From Camillea tinctor (taxonomy: Eukaryota; Ascomycota; Sordariomycetes; Xylariales; Xylariaceae): a DNA stretch of 64,000 nt. The stretch is taken from the NCBI GenBank assembly GCA_022578605.1, contig MU394083.1, positions 330,040 to 394,039 of the forward strand. Reading direction: 5' to 3'. Position 1 is the first letter of the stretch, and every line of letters begins with the position of its first letter. Made by a program: the position numbers and the translations under genes. Of the stretch, positions 12,784 through 24,675 are shown piece after piece. The notes under the pieces are model-generated. The model did not search any database, was not told where the DNA came from, and saw only the letters and a program-made list of their open reading frames with translations.

Positions 12784-13772
12784 TCACGCGTTGGTCACCT
12801 GTATCATGGTTAGCATAATTACCCATAGCTGATCACAAACATTAGCTACATACCCTTAGAATTCTGCGCGAGTAGTCCTGGTTGTCGGCAATACTGCCGT
12901 CGCTCATTCTTCGGTTCATAACGGGGTCCATACGAGCGTCCGACATAGACACACCACCACTGCTTCCCGGCTTTCCACCCGTAATAAAAGCATTTACAGC
13001 TGCGTTTCGCCGGTGCTCCTCCTCGATCTCGGCATTTCGCTTGCGACGCATCCAGAAAAAGGCTCCTCCAGCAAGACCAGCGATAACTAGAACGGCGATA
13101 ACGACTCCGACAACGATACCAACGGTGTTGGTACCACTTCCAGATCCAGAATCCGAGTCTGATGTCTGAGTGGCAGCTCCACCTGTAGCTAGGGACAGGA
13201 GAATGAGCGCTATTCTGAAGCATATCCAAAGGGGGCAGAAGATACATACCTGTAGATGTAGAAGCACTGGTCGAGGTTGAGGTCGAACTAGTAGAGCTGC
13301 TGGATGAAGAGGATTCCTCGGCGACAGACACCCTCAAACCTGTGTTGTACACAGTCCAGGCATTAAGACCACCACCTGCGAAAGATATTAGTCAACTTGG
13401 TCATATACATAATAGATCGGAAAGAGGGCGCATACAGGCTTGCGTATCGAAACCCGGACACGGCTCTGTACACTTGGAGTCGTCGAGTAGATCAGCTGAA
13501 TTCGGGTAGGTATCACCGCAGTAACACTGGTCGGAGAAGGTGGCGGCGACAGTGTGCCCCTTGGTCTTGCAGATGCCCACACACTTTCCTTGCGAGTTGA
13601 AATCAGGTGAGCTATCCAACTTCAACGAGCCCAACGATCCATAACATCCGTGGACGGTATCTGAACCCAAAACGGGTGTTGAGGCGGGCACCTCGAGATT
13701 AGAAGTCGTAGCAGCCGTGGCGACCGAGGCAAAGGCCAGGGCGGCGGCGAAGGTGAATTTCCGCAGCGACAT
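12784..13772 (-). CDS. WSC-domain cell-wall stress sensor (Wsc/Slg1-like)
   Basis: Four exons, 13772-13436, 13375-13250, 13182-12854 and 12798-12784, give 268 residues. Order: signal peptide (MSLRKFTFAAALAFASVATA), a WSC domain of about residues 37-118 with all eight expected cysteines, a Ser/Thr-rich stalk suited to O-mannosylation, one membrane helix (TVGIVVGVVIAVLVIAGLAG), then a basic stop-transfer RRKR and a short cytoplasmic tail ending SRRILRVTNA. This is the layout of the Wsc sensors, which sit in the plasma membrane, sense wall stress and signal through Rom2/Rho1 to the cell-wall-integrity MAP kinases; that role is known for the family and inferred here. Introns have GTATGC or GTATGT donors; the last has branch GCTAAC and exposes a 15-nt final exon. 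The start at 13772 is chosen over one 26 codons upstream because it begins the signal peptide. Intron 2 has two in-frame acceptors six bases apart (exon start 13188 or 13182). Confidence 0.9.
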
Positions 13773-14712
13773 GGTGATGAATGTGTAGAGAAAGTCGAAA
13801 GAAAGAAACAGAAACCAACGAAAGGAAATAAGATCTCTCAATCCGGTCAACGACTCGAGAGTAGGGGTATAATAGGCCGAACTATGACAGAAAGTGATCC
13901 CCTCTAGGGAGCGTGGTGTGTTTGTCCGTCTTGTAGATGATAGATTTACTTCGGTCGACCAACAAATACTTGTGGGGGATGCAATTGTCGGATCACGCGA
14001 GGGAAGACATGTAAATCAGGATAACAAATTCTTTGACGACGGCGAAGACGATTGTTTGTTGAGAAGCGACTTGGGTGACGTCGAATGGCACGTTGTCTTT
14101 CCCTTCTTTCCGACCCGTGGGATTTACAACAGATCAAAGAGATGCGAACCAAACAATGGGCGGCGAGGTCAATGAGTTGGGGACAGGCTTTCTTCCTTGT
14201 TCGAGCCGACCGACGAGAATTAATCTGCCTTTGGTTGACCGGGTCGAGGTGATCGGGTGGCTCGGGACCAAAGGGATAAACAAGTCGGAGTCGTCGAGTA
14301 TATACGGTCGGTAAGGTTGAAGCCCGGGGACAGCTTAATTATGTCTCTCTTGTCTCTTGTTCTTCTCCTCTCTTTCTCTCCTATCTCGCTTTTGTCGACC
14401 ACCCTTCTTCTTTTTTTTTCTTGCTTTTTTTTTTCTCTTTCTTTGGATCTGGTTGGATGACCCGGTGTTATTGGGAAGAACAGAACCAAAAGGGTTATTG
14501 AAGGAAAGTGGAAAGTTGTTTTGTTAGAGAGAAAAAAAAATGGACAAAAATCACAAACGAGAGACTTGTCGAGATCAGACGAGGGAAATGAGTGGACTGC
14601 TCTAAGGTGTGAGCGAGGGAGGAGTGTGGAAATGGGGTTGTTTTTGCTAAGGAAGGAAAGGGAGGAGACGGCAGTCAGGTCAGATCAGGTCAGGTCACAG
14701 TCAAGAAGTGCG

Positions 14713-14735
14713 GGTGCTGGTGCTGGTGCTGGTGC
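14713..14735. repeat. GCTGGT hexamer microsatellite
   Basis: About four tandem copies of a GCTGGT unit, in the upstream region of the WSC gene. No function can be read. Confidence 0.8.
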
Positions 14736-17700
14736 ATGTGTGTAGCGTTATGGATTATGGGTGGTATGGGTTGTGTGGTGATGAATGGGTTTTTTTCTGG
14801 TTAGTGTGGTAGGAATGGAAAATGGGTTGGGTTGGGTTGGTGGAGGGCGAATGGAAAGGAGGAGGATGGATGTGAGAGGGTGAGAAAAGAAATGGGAAGA
14901 TCCCCGTTGGGGTCTGGGGGGTGCTTGATCCTTAGTGGTCAGACGAGAGAGGAAGTCCACTATTGCCTGCAGGCTGGGTGGGTAAAGTAATTGAAAGTGG
15001 ACCGTCTTCTTACTGTATACAGAATTGTAAGCGAGAGGATGGGAAATTACGCTGGACAAGGGAGACGCAAGTGAAGAAGAAGAGCGAGAGTGCTTGCTAT
15101 TTACTAGTGTGCTATGAGTAGTCAAACCTAGTTTAGGTATTTTCCATTGTAGTACCTAGCAGTGTTAGTGTAATGTATCTTTTCTTCTGCCTAACCCAGT
15201 ACAGTAGCAAGCACATGCCTCTTTTGTTTCTCGGGCTCATTAATTCTTTTTTTCTTCCTTGGGTGTTTTATATATATACAGCTATATCATATATATCAAA
15301 CCTTTCTTTTTTTTTTCTCTCTCTCTTTACAATTCCTATGTGAAGTAAAAGAAAAAAATATCGGGATTATTCTTATTCTTATCTCATCCACTTTCTACTT
15401 TCGTCGCCGGAACTCTTTTAATATAAAATACCTATCTATCTGCCTACTTCAAAATTACTACCTCGTTGCTCGGCTCGGTCTTGCTCGGCCTTGGCTACCC
15501 ATTTTCTGTACAATATATATATATATATCTATGTACATCCTTTTACAAGGTAAGGCTACACTATACCACAACCTCCTTACACCTTATACTACATACAAAT
15601 TTCCGTTCTCATACGCGGGGAAGTAGCGTGCTCGTTACCATACTTAAGGTATGTTATATGTACTACATACCACCACTACCCTGCTATCCAGTGTACCTAT
15701 CACTGTACCTATGTACAGTATAGGTACATGTAAGCAGATCATTTATTGCTTGGCACGCTTCGTAGTGGTTGGACTTTACCCCTGGCTTGTGTCCCTGGCA
15801 GGTTGCATTTAGTGTCCGTTTCGGGAAATCTAGTCCAACCTCCAGTGACTTAAGTTGCTACGGGTCCCTGTCGTTCGCTGCACAATTGTCCAATCATATC
15901 CTGGAACCATGTCCCATGCTCCAGTTGCTACTAACATTTGATTGGTGTCTTTTTTATGAAACCTCGTGAAGAGAACAAAAAAAGAAAAAAAAAAGAAATA
16001 GAGAAGAGAAACAAACCCCCCAAAAAAAAATACCGCGATGACAACACATTACTTATACACTTATGCACATTAACAAAATGGGACATATATGTGCACAATT
16101 TTAGTTAGCCTCAAACCATGCATAATATCAAACCATGGTTGGCGATCGGTTCTATTGTTAGGTACGTACCTAGTTGTAAGTATCACCTTTTTTTTTCTTC
16201 GATAGAAGGTTTTATTTACATGTAAGTTGTAGTAGAAGTCTTTCTCGCTACCTTCAAACTTCATCTACCCCATCTACCTCTACTATCTTCAGCTGCTTCA
16301 ACGAGGCAGAGAAAATGGTCGGTACGCATAATGATTAGCATCAAATATATTCCTTTGTTACGCACGAGATTGCTGTTAGGTAATCTCTGGATATTCATTT
16401 CATGGCGGCGGCGTGGGTGGCACTGTGTGTTATCGTCAACCTGTTATCTTACAGAAAAGCGCTTTGTACTTCGGCTTGAAACCTATCTGGACGATCTCTC
16501 TCGACCTCTCGGTTAAAGCACGACATTTCCTGACAGCTGATTGGTCCTGTTATTATTTCCCAGCCGTACTCTTCTAAATACTGTCATTTTGGTTGAGTTT
16601 ATTCATATCCATTTCCTTTTATTCTAACCTATAGCGTATCTACCACGAAGCGAAAGTGAGAGGTGCCAAGTACAGCAAGGTTATCAATCTAGACATAATT
16701 CTCATTCATACATAGGTACCTGACAGGTTGAGTACTACAGTAGTGTTTCTATGACAGCTCCACCAAGATTGACGTTATACAGATTATGATGTGCTGGTGA
16801 ACTATTATGCACCCTTGGTATATCTACGGAGTCACTACACTACTATAATACACACACACCCCTAGGATCAAAAAGCATCCATCGTAGGGCGACGGGGCGC
16901 AACACCGACGCTTCTGCCAAGCCAGATCCGAAACAGAACCACGGCGCCATGAATCGTAGGGAAAGCAATCAAGACCACAGAAATCACCGATCGCCTCTAA
17001 AAGAGAAACCATTAAATAAAAAAAAGGGTTTTTGTGTCTTGCCGTCCGGTTATGTTTCTTCTAATAGAAAGAAAGGGAAGCCTTTCTGAACAACATAAAC
17101 TATCCGGCTTCAAGTTGAAACGAAACGCGACATGATATACACCACGGATTACATATGCGTACAATAAAGTAATGAACAACATGAAATATGAAAAATATGA
17201 ACTGTGTACTAGAGTAGTAGTGTAGGTACAGCATATGACCCAATCCCCTGACCGACCACCCCCTCCCCCCTGATTACTCCCGTATTCCAGAAAGGGCAAA
17301 AAAAGAAGCACAAAGGAAAGAAAAAGAAAAAAAGGAAGAAAAAATTCGTCAGATCGATCCTTTGCATCTCGGCCCTGTCCAAGTTGCAGAAGCCGGCTGC
17401 ACGAAGCTGCAAACCGCCGTTTGTACGCAGCTATATAAGTGGCTTGCATGAGTAGATTGTCCATGGGTGCAACCATCGCAACCACCGGGACCACCAATAG
17501 CACTGGCCAACGCGCCTGAAGATGGCGAAACGACGGGATGAATTGTCATCTTTGAACCGCGTTGTCCGTGACGAACCTGTTTACTCTTGATTCTGGCTGC
17601 ATATGAAGGATTTGTTCTTTTTCTTTCCTCCTCCTCTTTTTTAGGGACTATCTATCTTACAGCCTGATCGTCTCCTTTTTTTTTCTTGATCTTTCTTGAT

Positions 17701-19070
17701 CTTGATCTTGTTTTTCTTTGCTGTGCTTTGCATTTTGCATACGCATTACTTACCTATGCGTACATATCTCCTGAACTGGTTTGCACTGCCTCGATGGCTC
17801 GTGTTCGGTTGGTGCGTCTTGTCTGCAACTCTGCAAGCCTTAAAACAAGGTCTGGAATCTCGGACGCCCGCAGGAATCGCGTTAGCCATCGGACCACCAA
17901 ACTGGAGACAGTCTAGACTGGGTGCCAGCCTTCATGGGTCTAGCCCATATTTTTATAGTATGGTATCCATTCTTCCATTTCCTACTCCCTACCAGCTGGT
18001 GCCAGCTTGTTGGGATAGTGTGACAGCTTATACATGTTCCCATATTTACTTTCTTACTGCCGGGACGTGGCTTGTTTTTATATTAAAGCTTTATAAATAG
18101 TAAGATTGCTAGGTTAGATTTTTATATTTATTCATACCACAGCAGCCAAACCGGCCCCCTTTCCCAAAATTTATCCGCTTCTAGTTTGTGTTGCGTGGCT
18201 CGACCACCGTCAGCCGAATCGGTGCCGTAGTCGGACAGCTTACGGCGAGGTACCACCTCTCTCTCCAGTCACGACGGCGCTGCGGTCGTGGAGCTCACTC
18301 ACAAGCCGGAACAGAGCGGTTGGCATCTCCGATATTTATGAAGACGCGGGGCTCTGGAGTCCCACGAAGAGCGGGTAGCTCAAGATATCGATCGTCACTC
18401 CATCCCGAGCATCGTGCTTATCGTGTAAACACGCCGTGCGGGAAGCAAGGGAATTAAAAGAGAGGCCTCCTCTCGGCATCAGGCTAGCCAACTTAAGCCG
18501 CCGGTGCTGCTATTTGACTTGTAAACATTAGCCCCGAACGACCCCGTTTCACCACCAAGGATAATTGGGTACGATTCAGGTCGGAGTTTTTTTAACGCGT
18601 AACGGTCGTACATATGGATTGCATGGCCAAGTGCCTAAAAACCCCGTATCCGTTCCCCAGCTAACCAGTCCAGAACCTATGTTAGCATATACGTGCAGCA
18701 AGGCCAATTCGAGACCTCCGCCAGGTTAAAACATATGCCCGTATCTAGAACACAAGATATATAGCCTTGTCGATCACCTGGCAATGCTTCTACAACATCA
18801 CATATCGCACACAATTGAGAATAGACCACCATACATAAATACTATAAAGTCATCAAACTACCCCGTCCACCCACATGGCATTTATAAGGCACAGTCCCAT
18901 CGCTAAGTAGGACCATGGGACTCGTTATCCGTGCGCAATGGGAGCCCTCAGCTGGCTAATATTCTGCGTACGAATTCCTGACCTTCCTTCCCACCGTTAC
19001 CATGCATCGAACGTGCTCCTTATCAGCATTCCCATCGGCTCCAAATGTGGTCACATCTTGAAAGTAGCTC

Positions 19071-19630
19071 CTAGACCTTCGTTCGAGTAGTATTTGTCTT
19101 TGGCTTGGTCCCTATGGTGTTTTTCGCGCGGATGGGGGGATGACAGTCGATAGTAGGATGATCGAGTGACAGGCTAACTAAAGCAATTAAGCAACCACGG
19201 TCTCTGGGATAATCTCGAACGCCCAAGCCTACACGTTCGAAAAATTCATCAGCATCATCATTAGACTTTTCCCCTCCCCCTTCTCTATACAACGCAAAAC
19301 ACGCACTACTTGACCAAAAGAATATCACGTACCTCTGGCTTGAATCGGATGGACATCCCGGTCGTCCTAATGGCCTAGTTACTGTGGCCACAGCGCTCTT
19401 GAACGGCATTGGCATCACGATCTTGGGCGGGTTTAGCATCGCGGGTCCCTTCTCATACACATTGTTTAGGTATAGGAATTGAGCGTCCACCCAGTCTGGC
19501 GAATGGTACCTAGCTAGATGGGTATGCCGTACGTCGAGGGCTTCTCAGGCACAAACATATCTGTTGGATCCATGCCAAGCAGCTGCCTGTTGGAGGGCAG
19601 GAGTTGTTGTGGAGGAGATGGTGATGCCAT
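19071..19630 (-). pseudogene. Broken gene remnant, unknown family
   Basis: On the minus strand an ATG at 19630 opens a 39-codon frame (it contains MDPTDMFVPEKPS) that stops at a TAG at 19514-19516. A second frame then continues with protein-like text (SPDWVDAQFLYLNNVYEKG, then MLNPPKIVMPMPFKSAVATV) down to a GTACGT donor near 19330. A plausible acceptor (GTGTAG, about 19232) is followed by AWAFEIIPETVVA and a stop, again out of phase. The order and composition suggest one small gene with two frameshifts. I do not recognise the family. It could instead be an odd intact gene with unusual splicing, but no intron of normal size fixes the first break. Confidence 0.4.
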
Positions 19631-21634
19631 AGTGCTCTAGGGGTTATTGTTCGATGTGAGGAAGAAGTGTCGAAGTCCGACATGCGATATTCTGGTGATC
19701 TATTTAGATTTCGGCTCGAGGAAGTTTGGATGTGGCAATACCGGGAGTGGTCTGATACTTCGGAAGAGTATGCTGGTATACATCGTAACGACAAGTCTAT
19801 TGTAGGTTAGAAAAAGGTATTTTGCCCAGGCCCCAAGCCAATGACCACTAGGACATTCTGAGAATCTTGTCTCATGGTATAATGGGTTGCTCAACACCTA
19901 TTGTACTAATCTGCCCCGGCTGTAGAGAGGATAGATACAGTTCAGCATCAAACTAGATGGGAGTTTATATAACAATTCTTTTCCTAAAAAAAGAAAAAAC
20001 AAAAAGGGCTCACTAATAATTGATAGAACATATCAAAGTAGAAGGAAATAGGGTCAATATGTACAAGCATGCCAGAACAGTGAACTCCATCTTGGTTATT
20101 TTGTCACGTGGCAGAGGACTCACTCTGGAGTTACCTTGATTATGTTTGCTTGCAGATATATTCTACCTACTATGATAACCTGGCATTACGCTTATTTTAT
20201 TTACACTAATTACCCGTATATATGCCCTAGACCAAAGGGTAAATAAATAGCAGTACGTACCTCGCTAAGCGAATAAATAGAGTGTTCGATGAATATCTAA
20301 GTCACAGTATCAGAGGCAGGTTGTAATTCTGGTCTCGCACACAACAACACCATGGTTTTCTAAACGCATGCTGGGGCTGATGTGACAATAATTGATTCAA
20401 TAGGAGCATGTCCTCGCACAAAACTGAATAGGTGTTTAGGTAGAAACATATATAACCTACATTACTTCTGTGCAATGTGTGTTCTCTGCTGTTATCTCTA
20501 ATCACTTATCTCTTTCTGGAACAAATATCTTGATGTATTCTTGTTATAACTATTGGAAAGACCTTGAACTTAACTGGATTTCATGGGATTATGTATGATC
20601 TTGTTAAAATTGGCCCATTCAATGAAAGCGATTTCTTTCAAAGAGACCTTTTGCACAAAGAGTCTGAACTGTACTGCTTCATGGAGGTATCCAAAGAAAA
20701 TGCCATCTTCTGTTACTAGATCACCGTAAGCTTCTACAACCTATAAAATATACAACAATATACTATCCACTCAACAAAACAGTTATCTACAGGTTCTCCT
20801 TTATACTTTATACAAGAGCAACTAATAGGGTGATATAATGTAGTCTCTGTGTCTTCTAGATCTCTCTTCACTTAGATATTAGATACCGTAGATATATGTG
20901 GCTGATATATGGTGCCGCATTATGATTTTACCCCTTTTCTTAAAATACCGGCCGACACGACAATGAAGAATACATCGACGCCTTATGGTTGCTTGTAGTG
21001 ATCAGATGGGTGAATCCGCATATAAACAATAAACAATGGTTAAAAAATAATTTATCGAACAGGTTGTCGCCTTGAGTTTGCACTTTTGGATCCAGAATAA
21101 GTAGGCCAGCAATTCATACAGAGACCAGTGACTTCCCTCTTTCCTTCTTTCTACATCAACACCACAAGTTTTTTTCTAACCAGTCAGACACTTTCCACCC
21201 ACTCTTCACCTTTCAACCTGGTATTTGAAAGCATTACTGCACACACATAATTCTACTATCATAAAAGGCACACTGCTACAAAAGCCTAACCCACCAAAAT
21301 CTTAACAGTATACCATATACCACTGCATCTACCTTGAGCACATTGCTGCATCCAAACCAGGATCTAGATCGAGGGGTATCTCAAGTACCAAGGCAAGCTT
21401 CCACTCTAAATACATACTATCCATCCTATTGCCTACATTTTCCATTTCCTTTGGAAGTTCATCTACTCACCTTCGTTCAGATAGTATCTTGCCATTCCAA
21501 CACAAAGCTGCGTGCATTCTGCTGCTAGGGTCTCCCCATTTCTCCCCTAGCTACCAATCTTCCACCATCCAAAACAAAACATTGTCGTGATACATATCCT
21601 TTGAAGGCCCTAGCAAAGCTATCACTTGGTCAAA

Positions 21635-21693
21635 GTAAGTAAAGTAATTTATCACATACTGTAATGGAAGAAAAATTGACTAACCACTTGTAG
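21635..21693 (+). other. Probable 5'-UTR intron of the RRM gene
   Basis: Donor GTAAGT at 21635, branch GACTAACC at about 21678 and acceptor TTGTAG ending at 21693 form a 59-nt intron with full fungal consensus. It lies 280 bases upstream of the chosen ATG, with no coding frame around it, so it would be a leader intron. Confidence 0.5.
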
Positions 21694-21974
21694 CAACTCC
21701 TAAATCTACACACCCAAGGGAGGCTAAAGTCCTAATTACTGCTCGAGGTCTGCTCTCCTAGAGACCATTGGAAGTAATTAAAAGCAATACCCTGATTCCT
21801 TGCAAATGACTGTGATGCTAATTACTTTTGCTGCGTAGTCGCTCACCCGTCTGATTTTCTCTCTTTTTCTCGTGCTGCTGTTCCCAGCTACAGTGCTTAA
21901 ATTTGGACACCGGCCGCACACAAGCAACCCTTACTATTGTTACCACCCTCTCACTCTCCGGTCACCAAGCCAAG

Positions 21975-23052
21975 ATGCCTGACCAAAGTGCCTCTGGAGC
22001 GGATCGCCAGGGTGCTGCTGGCAACGAAAACGCGTTTGCCTCGCAGTTTGAGGTTACGAACAATCTGTTCGGTGCTGCTGGTACGGTTAGCCGACCTGGA
22101 GGACAAACCCAAGTCCCTGGTTCTGGCACCCGCGGTGGTGGCCGCGGCAACAATTTCGGCCGTGGTGGAGGCTTGTTTGGTCTGGGCTCGTGGCGTGTTC
22201 AGGGCCGAGGCTCCGGTCCTGCTAACAACGCCATGCCGGGTGGTAGCAACAACCATTCCCAAAGACACCAGGGTAGCGAGCCGGCAGAGATGGAGGGCGA
22301 CGGGAACTGCTCCGTCTATATAACCAACCTGCCCCCTGACTGTACTGTCAATATGCTGCTGTCCAACATCCGCAATGTTGGAAAAATCTATGCTTCTCAC
22401 GTCAACCCACCGACTCTGTTCCACAGCACAGCAGCGGCAAAGATCATCTTCTGGGATCGAACTAGCGCTCTTCATTTTGTGGAGCTCAGCCGTCGTGGTC
22501 GCTTCACTGTTGAAGGATACACCCCTTTTGTGCGCTTCAACCGTGTTGCCGTCCCGGCCCAGCCGGATAGCCAGCGCTCCCGAGCCATCCAGATCCGCGG
22601 CCCTGCGGAACTGCTGTCGGAGGAGTACCTCAAGCGGGTTTTCAACGTGTACTGCACGTTTGAGATGGATACAAGTAAGCCTTTTCTTTCATTCTACCCC
22701 TGGTGGCGTGTGCCCTCCCCTTTCTGAGCAGAAGCTTCTGGGTTTTAAGACATGTCCATATCCAATCGAGTCAAAAGTATTGCGGGCGAGACCGTTTTAC
22801 TAACTCTCTTCTTCCATAGTTATCCGCACCACGCTCACCACTGGTGAGCTCCAGTACGAGTTCCGTTTCTCCTCGTACCGCGCCCAGGCCGCCACCGTCT
22901 ACAAGGTGTGCAATGCGCTACGTGTCGGAGACCCCCAGAATCTCACTGCTGTCGGCAACGATAACCCCGACTTCACCACATGGATGAATAGCACAGAGAT
23001 CTCCAACTGGGCCCGTGTTCGCGTTCACTGGGCTGCTGACCCCTGCGCTTAA
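21975..23052 (+). CDS. Glycine-rich RRM RNA-binding protein
   Basis: Two exons, 21975-22674 and 22820-23052, give 310 residues. The intron has a GTAAGC donor and a CATAG acceptor. The start at 21975 has a good context (AAGATGCC); the frame is open for 24 more codons upstream, with an ATG at 21903, but that extension is not protein-like. The N-terminus (residues 1-105) is Gln/Asn/Gly/Arg-rich with RGG-like runs (RGGGRGNNFGRGGG). An RRM follows at about 112-185, with RNP2 as SVYITNLPPD and a weak RNP1 (AAKIIFWD). A second RRM-like fold (RAIQIRGPAELLSEEYLKR, then ELQYEFRFSSYRAQA) spans about 200-275 across the intron. The role is probably mRNA binding; target and location are unknown. The weak RNP1 suggests a divergent, fungus-specific member. 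It stands alone, about 1.6 kb from the next gene. Confidence 0.85.
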
Positions 23053-24675
23053 GCAGAGCGCGAATAACTCCCAGTTCTAGGAGTACGTCACGGCGCGAGC
23101 CCCAGATGGGGGAAACATATATTGTTGTTATTGCCCAGGGAATCGAGCTACCTAGGTGGCTACGCAGAGCAGCGTGGCCTGCTTACAGGCGACTAGTCTC
23201 TTTGTTTTGTTACCTAGGCTAAACTTGGCTCCCCACAGAGTATATGGGGGAAGGGCCTGCGGAGGATGAGGGAACGATGGCCCGATTGTATGACCGGAGG
23301 ATTGCGAATACTCTTACCGTAGATGGGTGCTGATGTACCTGCTTTTCTCCTGATAGATACCCTTCGTTGGCCGATTGTAGCCTGGGCCATAGGATACTCG
23401 CCTATGATAAATCAATAATTCTAACTACTTGATGATGCTTTCGTAAATGAGAAGTGCTGCCTATCTGTTAAAAGCGAGATGTGCCTGAGATATGATGGAG
23501 TTCTCTTGCTTTCCGCTTCTCGCTTTGAATACTGTAATCTTGCCCCTAAGCGCATGTCATTCTTTAAATGCCTTAATATTTCGGACTTGGTAGAGCTACT
23601 CTACTATACCAAAGGCAATTCTACAGTGTAAATCACAGCTAGCTAGAGCCATTGACAATTCAATCACTTGCCATAGAAGGGTCTTGCGAAGTGTCGCTAG
23701 TTACGCCCTTTACGCTCCCTTGACAACTAGGCGGCTACTCCGGTACCATAAGACTGTTGAATACAATATAAAGCTTTGACAATGAATTTATCTTGGTGCT
23801 ATCGTTTCTCTTACATCGCCATAGAGTACTCTCGGGTCCTCATCCGACCAAGACCTGCTAATTTGTGCGCTGTGATTCCATAAACCGAGACGAATCACCC
23901 GCCATCTATTTTTCCGAGAACCCCATAGCTCCCAGCCTCACAGATGTCTTGTTTCTCACTCGATACACAAGTGCTGGAAATAGTCTACAGGAACAAGTAC
24001 CAACTGGCTGTTAGTTGTGTGTCTGGAGTTCACACTGGGGAGAGAATAGAATGCTACGCGCAGACCACCCGCCTCGTCGTCTCCACCTCCGCAATCTAGA
24101 CGGCGATCCGCGAGCACATCGTATGTATGTATGTAGAAGCACGGGCTAACTTACGGCACGCCTCACGCCCCACGTCTTGTTCTCCAGCTGCGTCCTAGCG
24201 ATGTCGTACTTGCGTGCCGCCACCGCGTAGCCTACGGAATGGTTCCTACTCGTAATCTACAGAGAACTCAACAAATAAAGGGGCAGGTAACACTATTGCT
24301 GTCGCTGACATCGCCACTCATCATACGTACTACCAACTTTCTACCTGCTGCTGACGACGTACTGGAGGCTGCTGATGTCAGCTATCTCGTCACGGCCGTA
24401 TGGCAACGCCATCCTAGATACGCTGTTGGTGGGTGAGATTGCTTTAATATATACAACAGAATTGGGGAAGTAAACATGCATATACGACTGCTTAGTGGCT
24501 TTCATTAAGCTAGAGTACAGTGCCAATACCCGAATACACTTGGGAGGGCTCTGGTTCGAATTTCGAAGTCAATGTATTGATTATTGATCCCTTCCTCCAT
24601 GTCTAAGACAGGAGCGCGATAGATAAACACGCGTTATTGCGCGTCTTGCAGACCCAATCCCAACCCCCCTATCCG
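23053..24675. other. Spacer between RRM gene and FAD oxidase gene
   Basis: Holds the two convergent 3' ends. A GC-richer patch at 24040-24240 reads on the minus strand as a short protein-like segment (GYAVAARKYDIARTQLENK), followed by a GTAAGT donor-like site. It is too short to assign. A GTAT tetranucleotide run lies at 24121-24136. Confidence 0.45.

Larger units (their letters stand above)
13773..21634. other. 7.9-kb spacer: WSC promoter, low-complexity tracts, gene remnant
   Basis: The first 1.4 kb upstream of the WSC gene is very rich in C/T on the gene strand (for example 14340-14450 and 14750-15120), which fits a long leader or promoter. The rest is AT-rich with poly-T and TATATA runs (15270-15310, 15510-15530) and TACCTA-type motifs (15680-15730). 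Open frames at 14748-15125 (minus), 17012-17503 (minus) and 17696-18100 (plus) are low-complexity or featureless and are not called. A GC-richer patch at 18180-18460 has no recognisable protein. The only coding trace is the remnant at 19071-19630. Confidence 0.5.

Noticed and set aside
14748..15125. 125-codon minus-strand frame upstream of the WSC gene
   Set aside because: Ser/Pro/His low complexity caused by a C/T-rich region; more likely leader or promoter.
17696..18100. 134-codon plus-strand frame with hydrophobic text
   Set aside because: Composition comes from T-rich DNA; no signal, domain or homologous look.
24541..24575. GGTTCGAATTTCG, similar to a tRNA B box
   Set aside because: No matching A box, acceptor stem or anticodon arm could be drawn around it.
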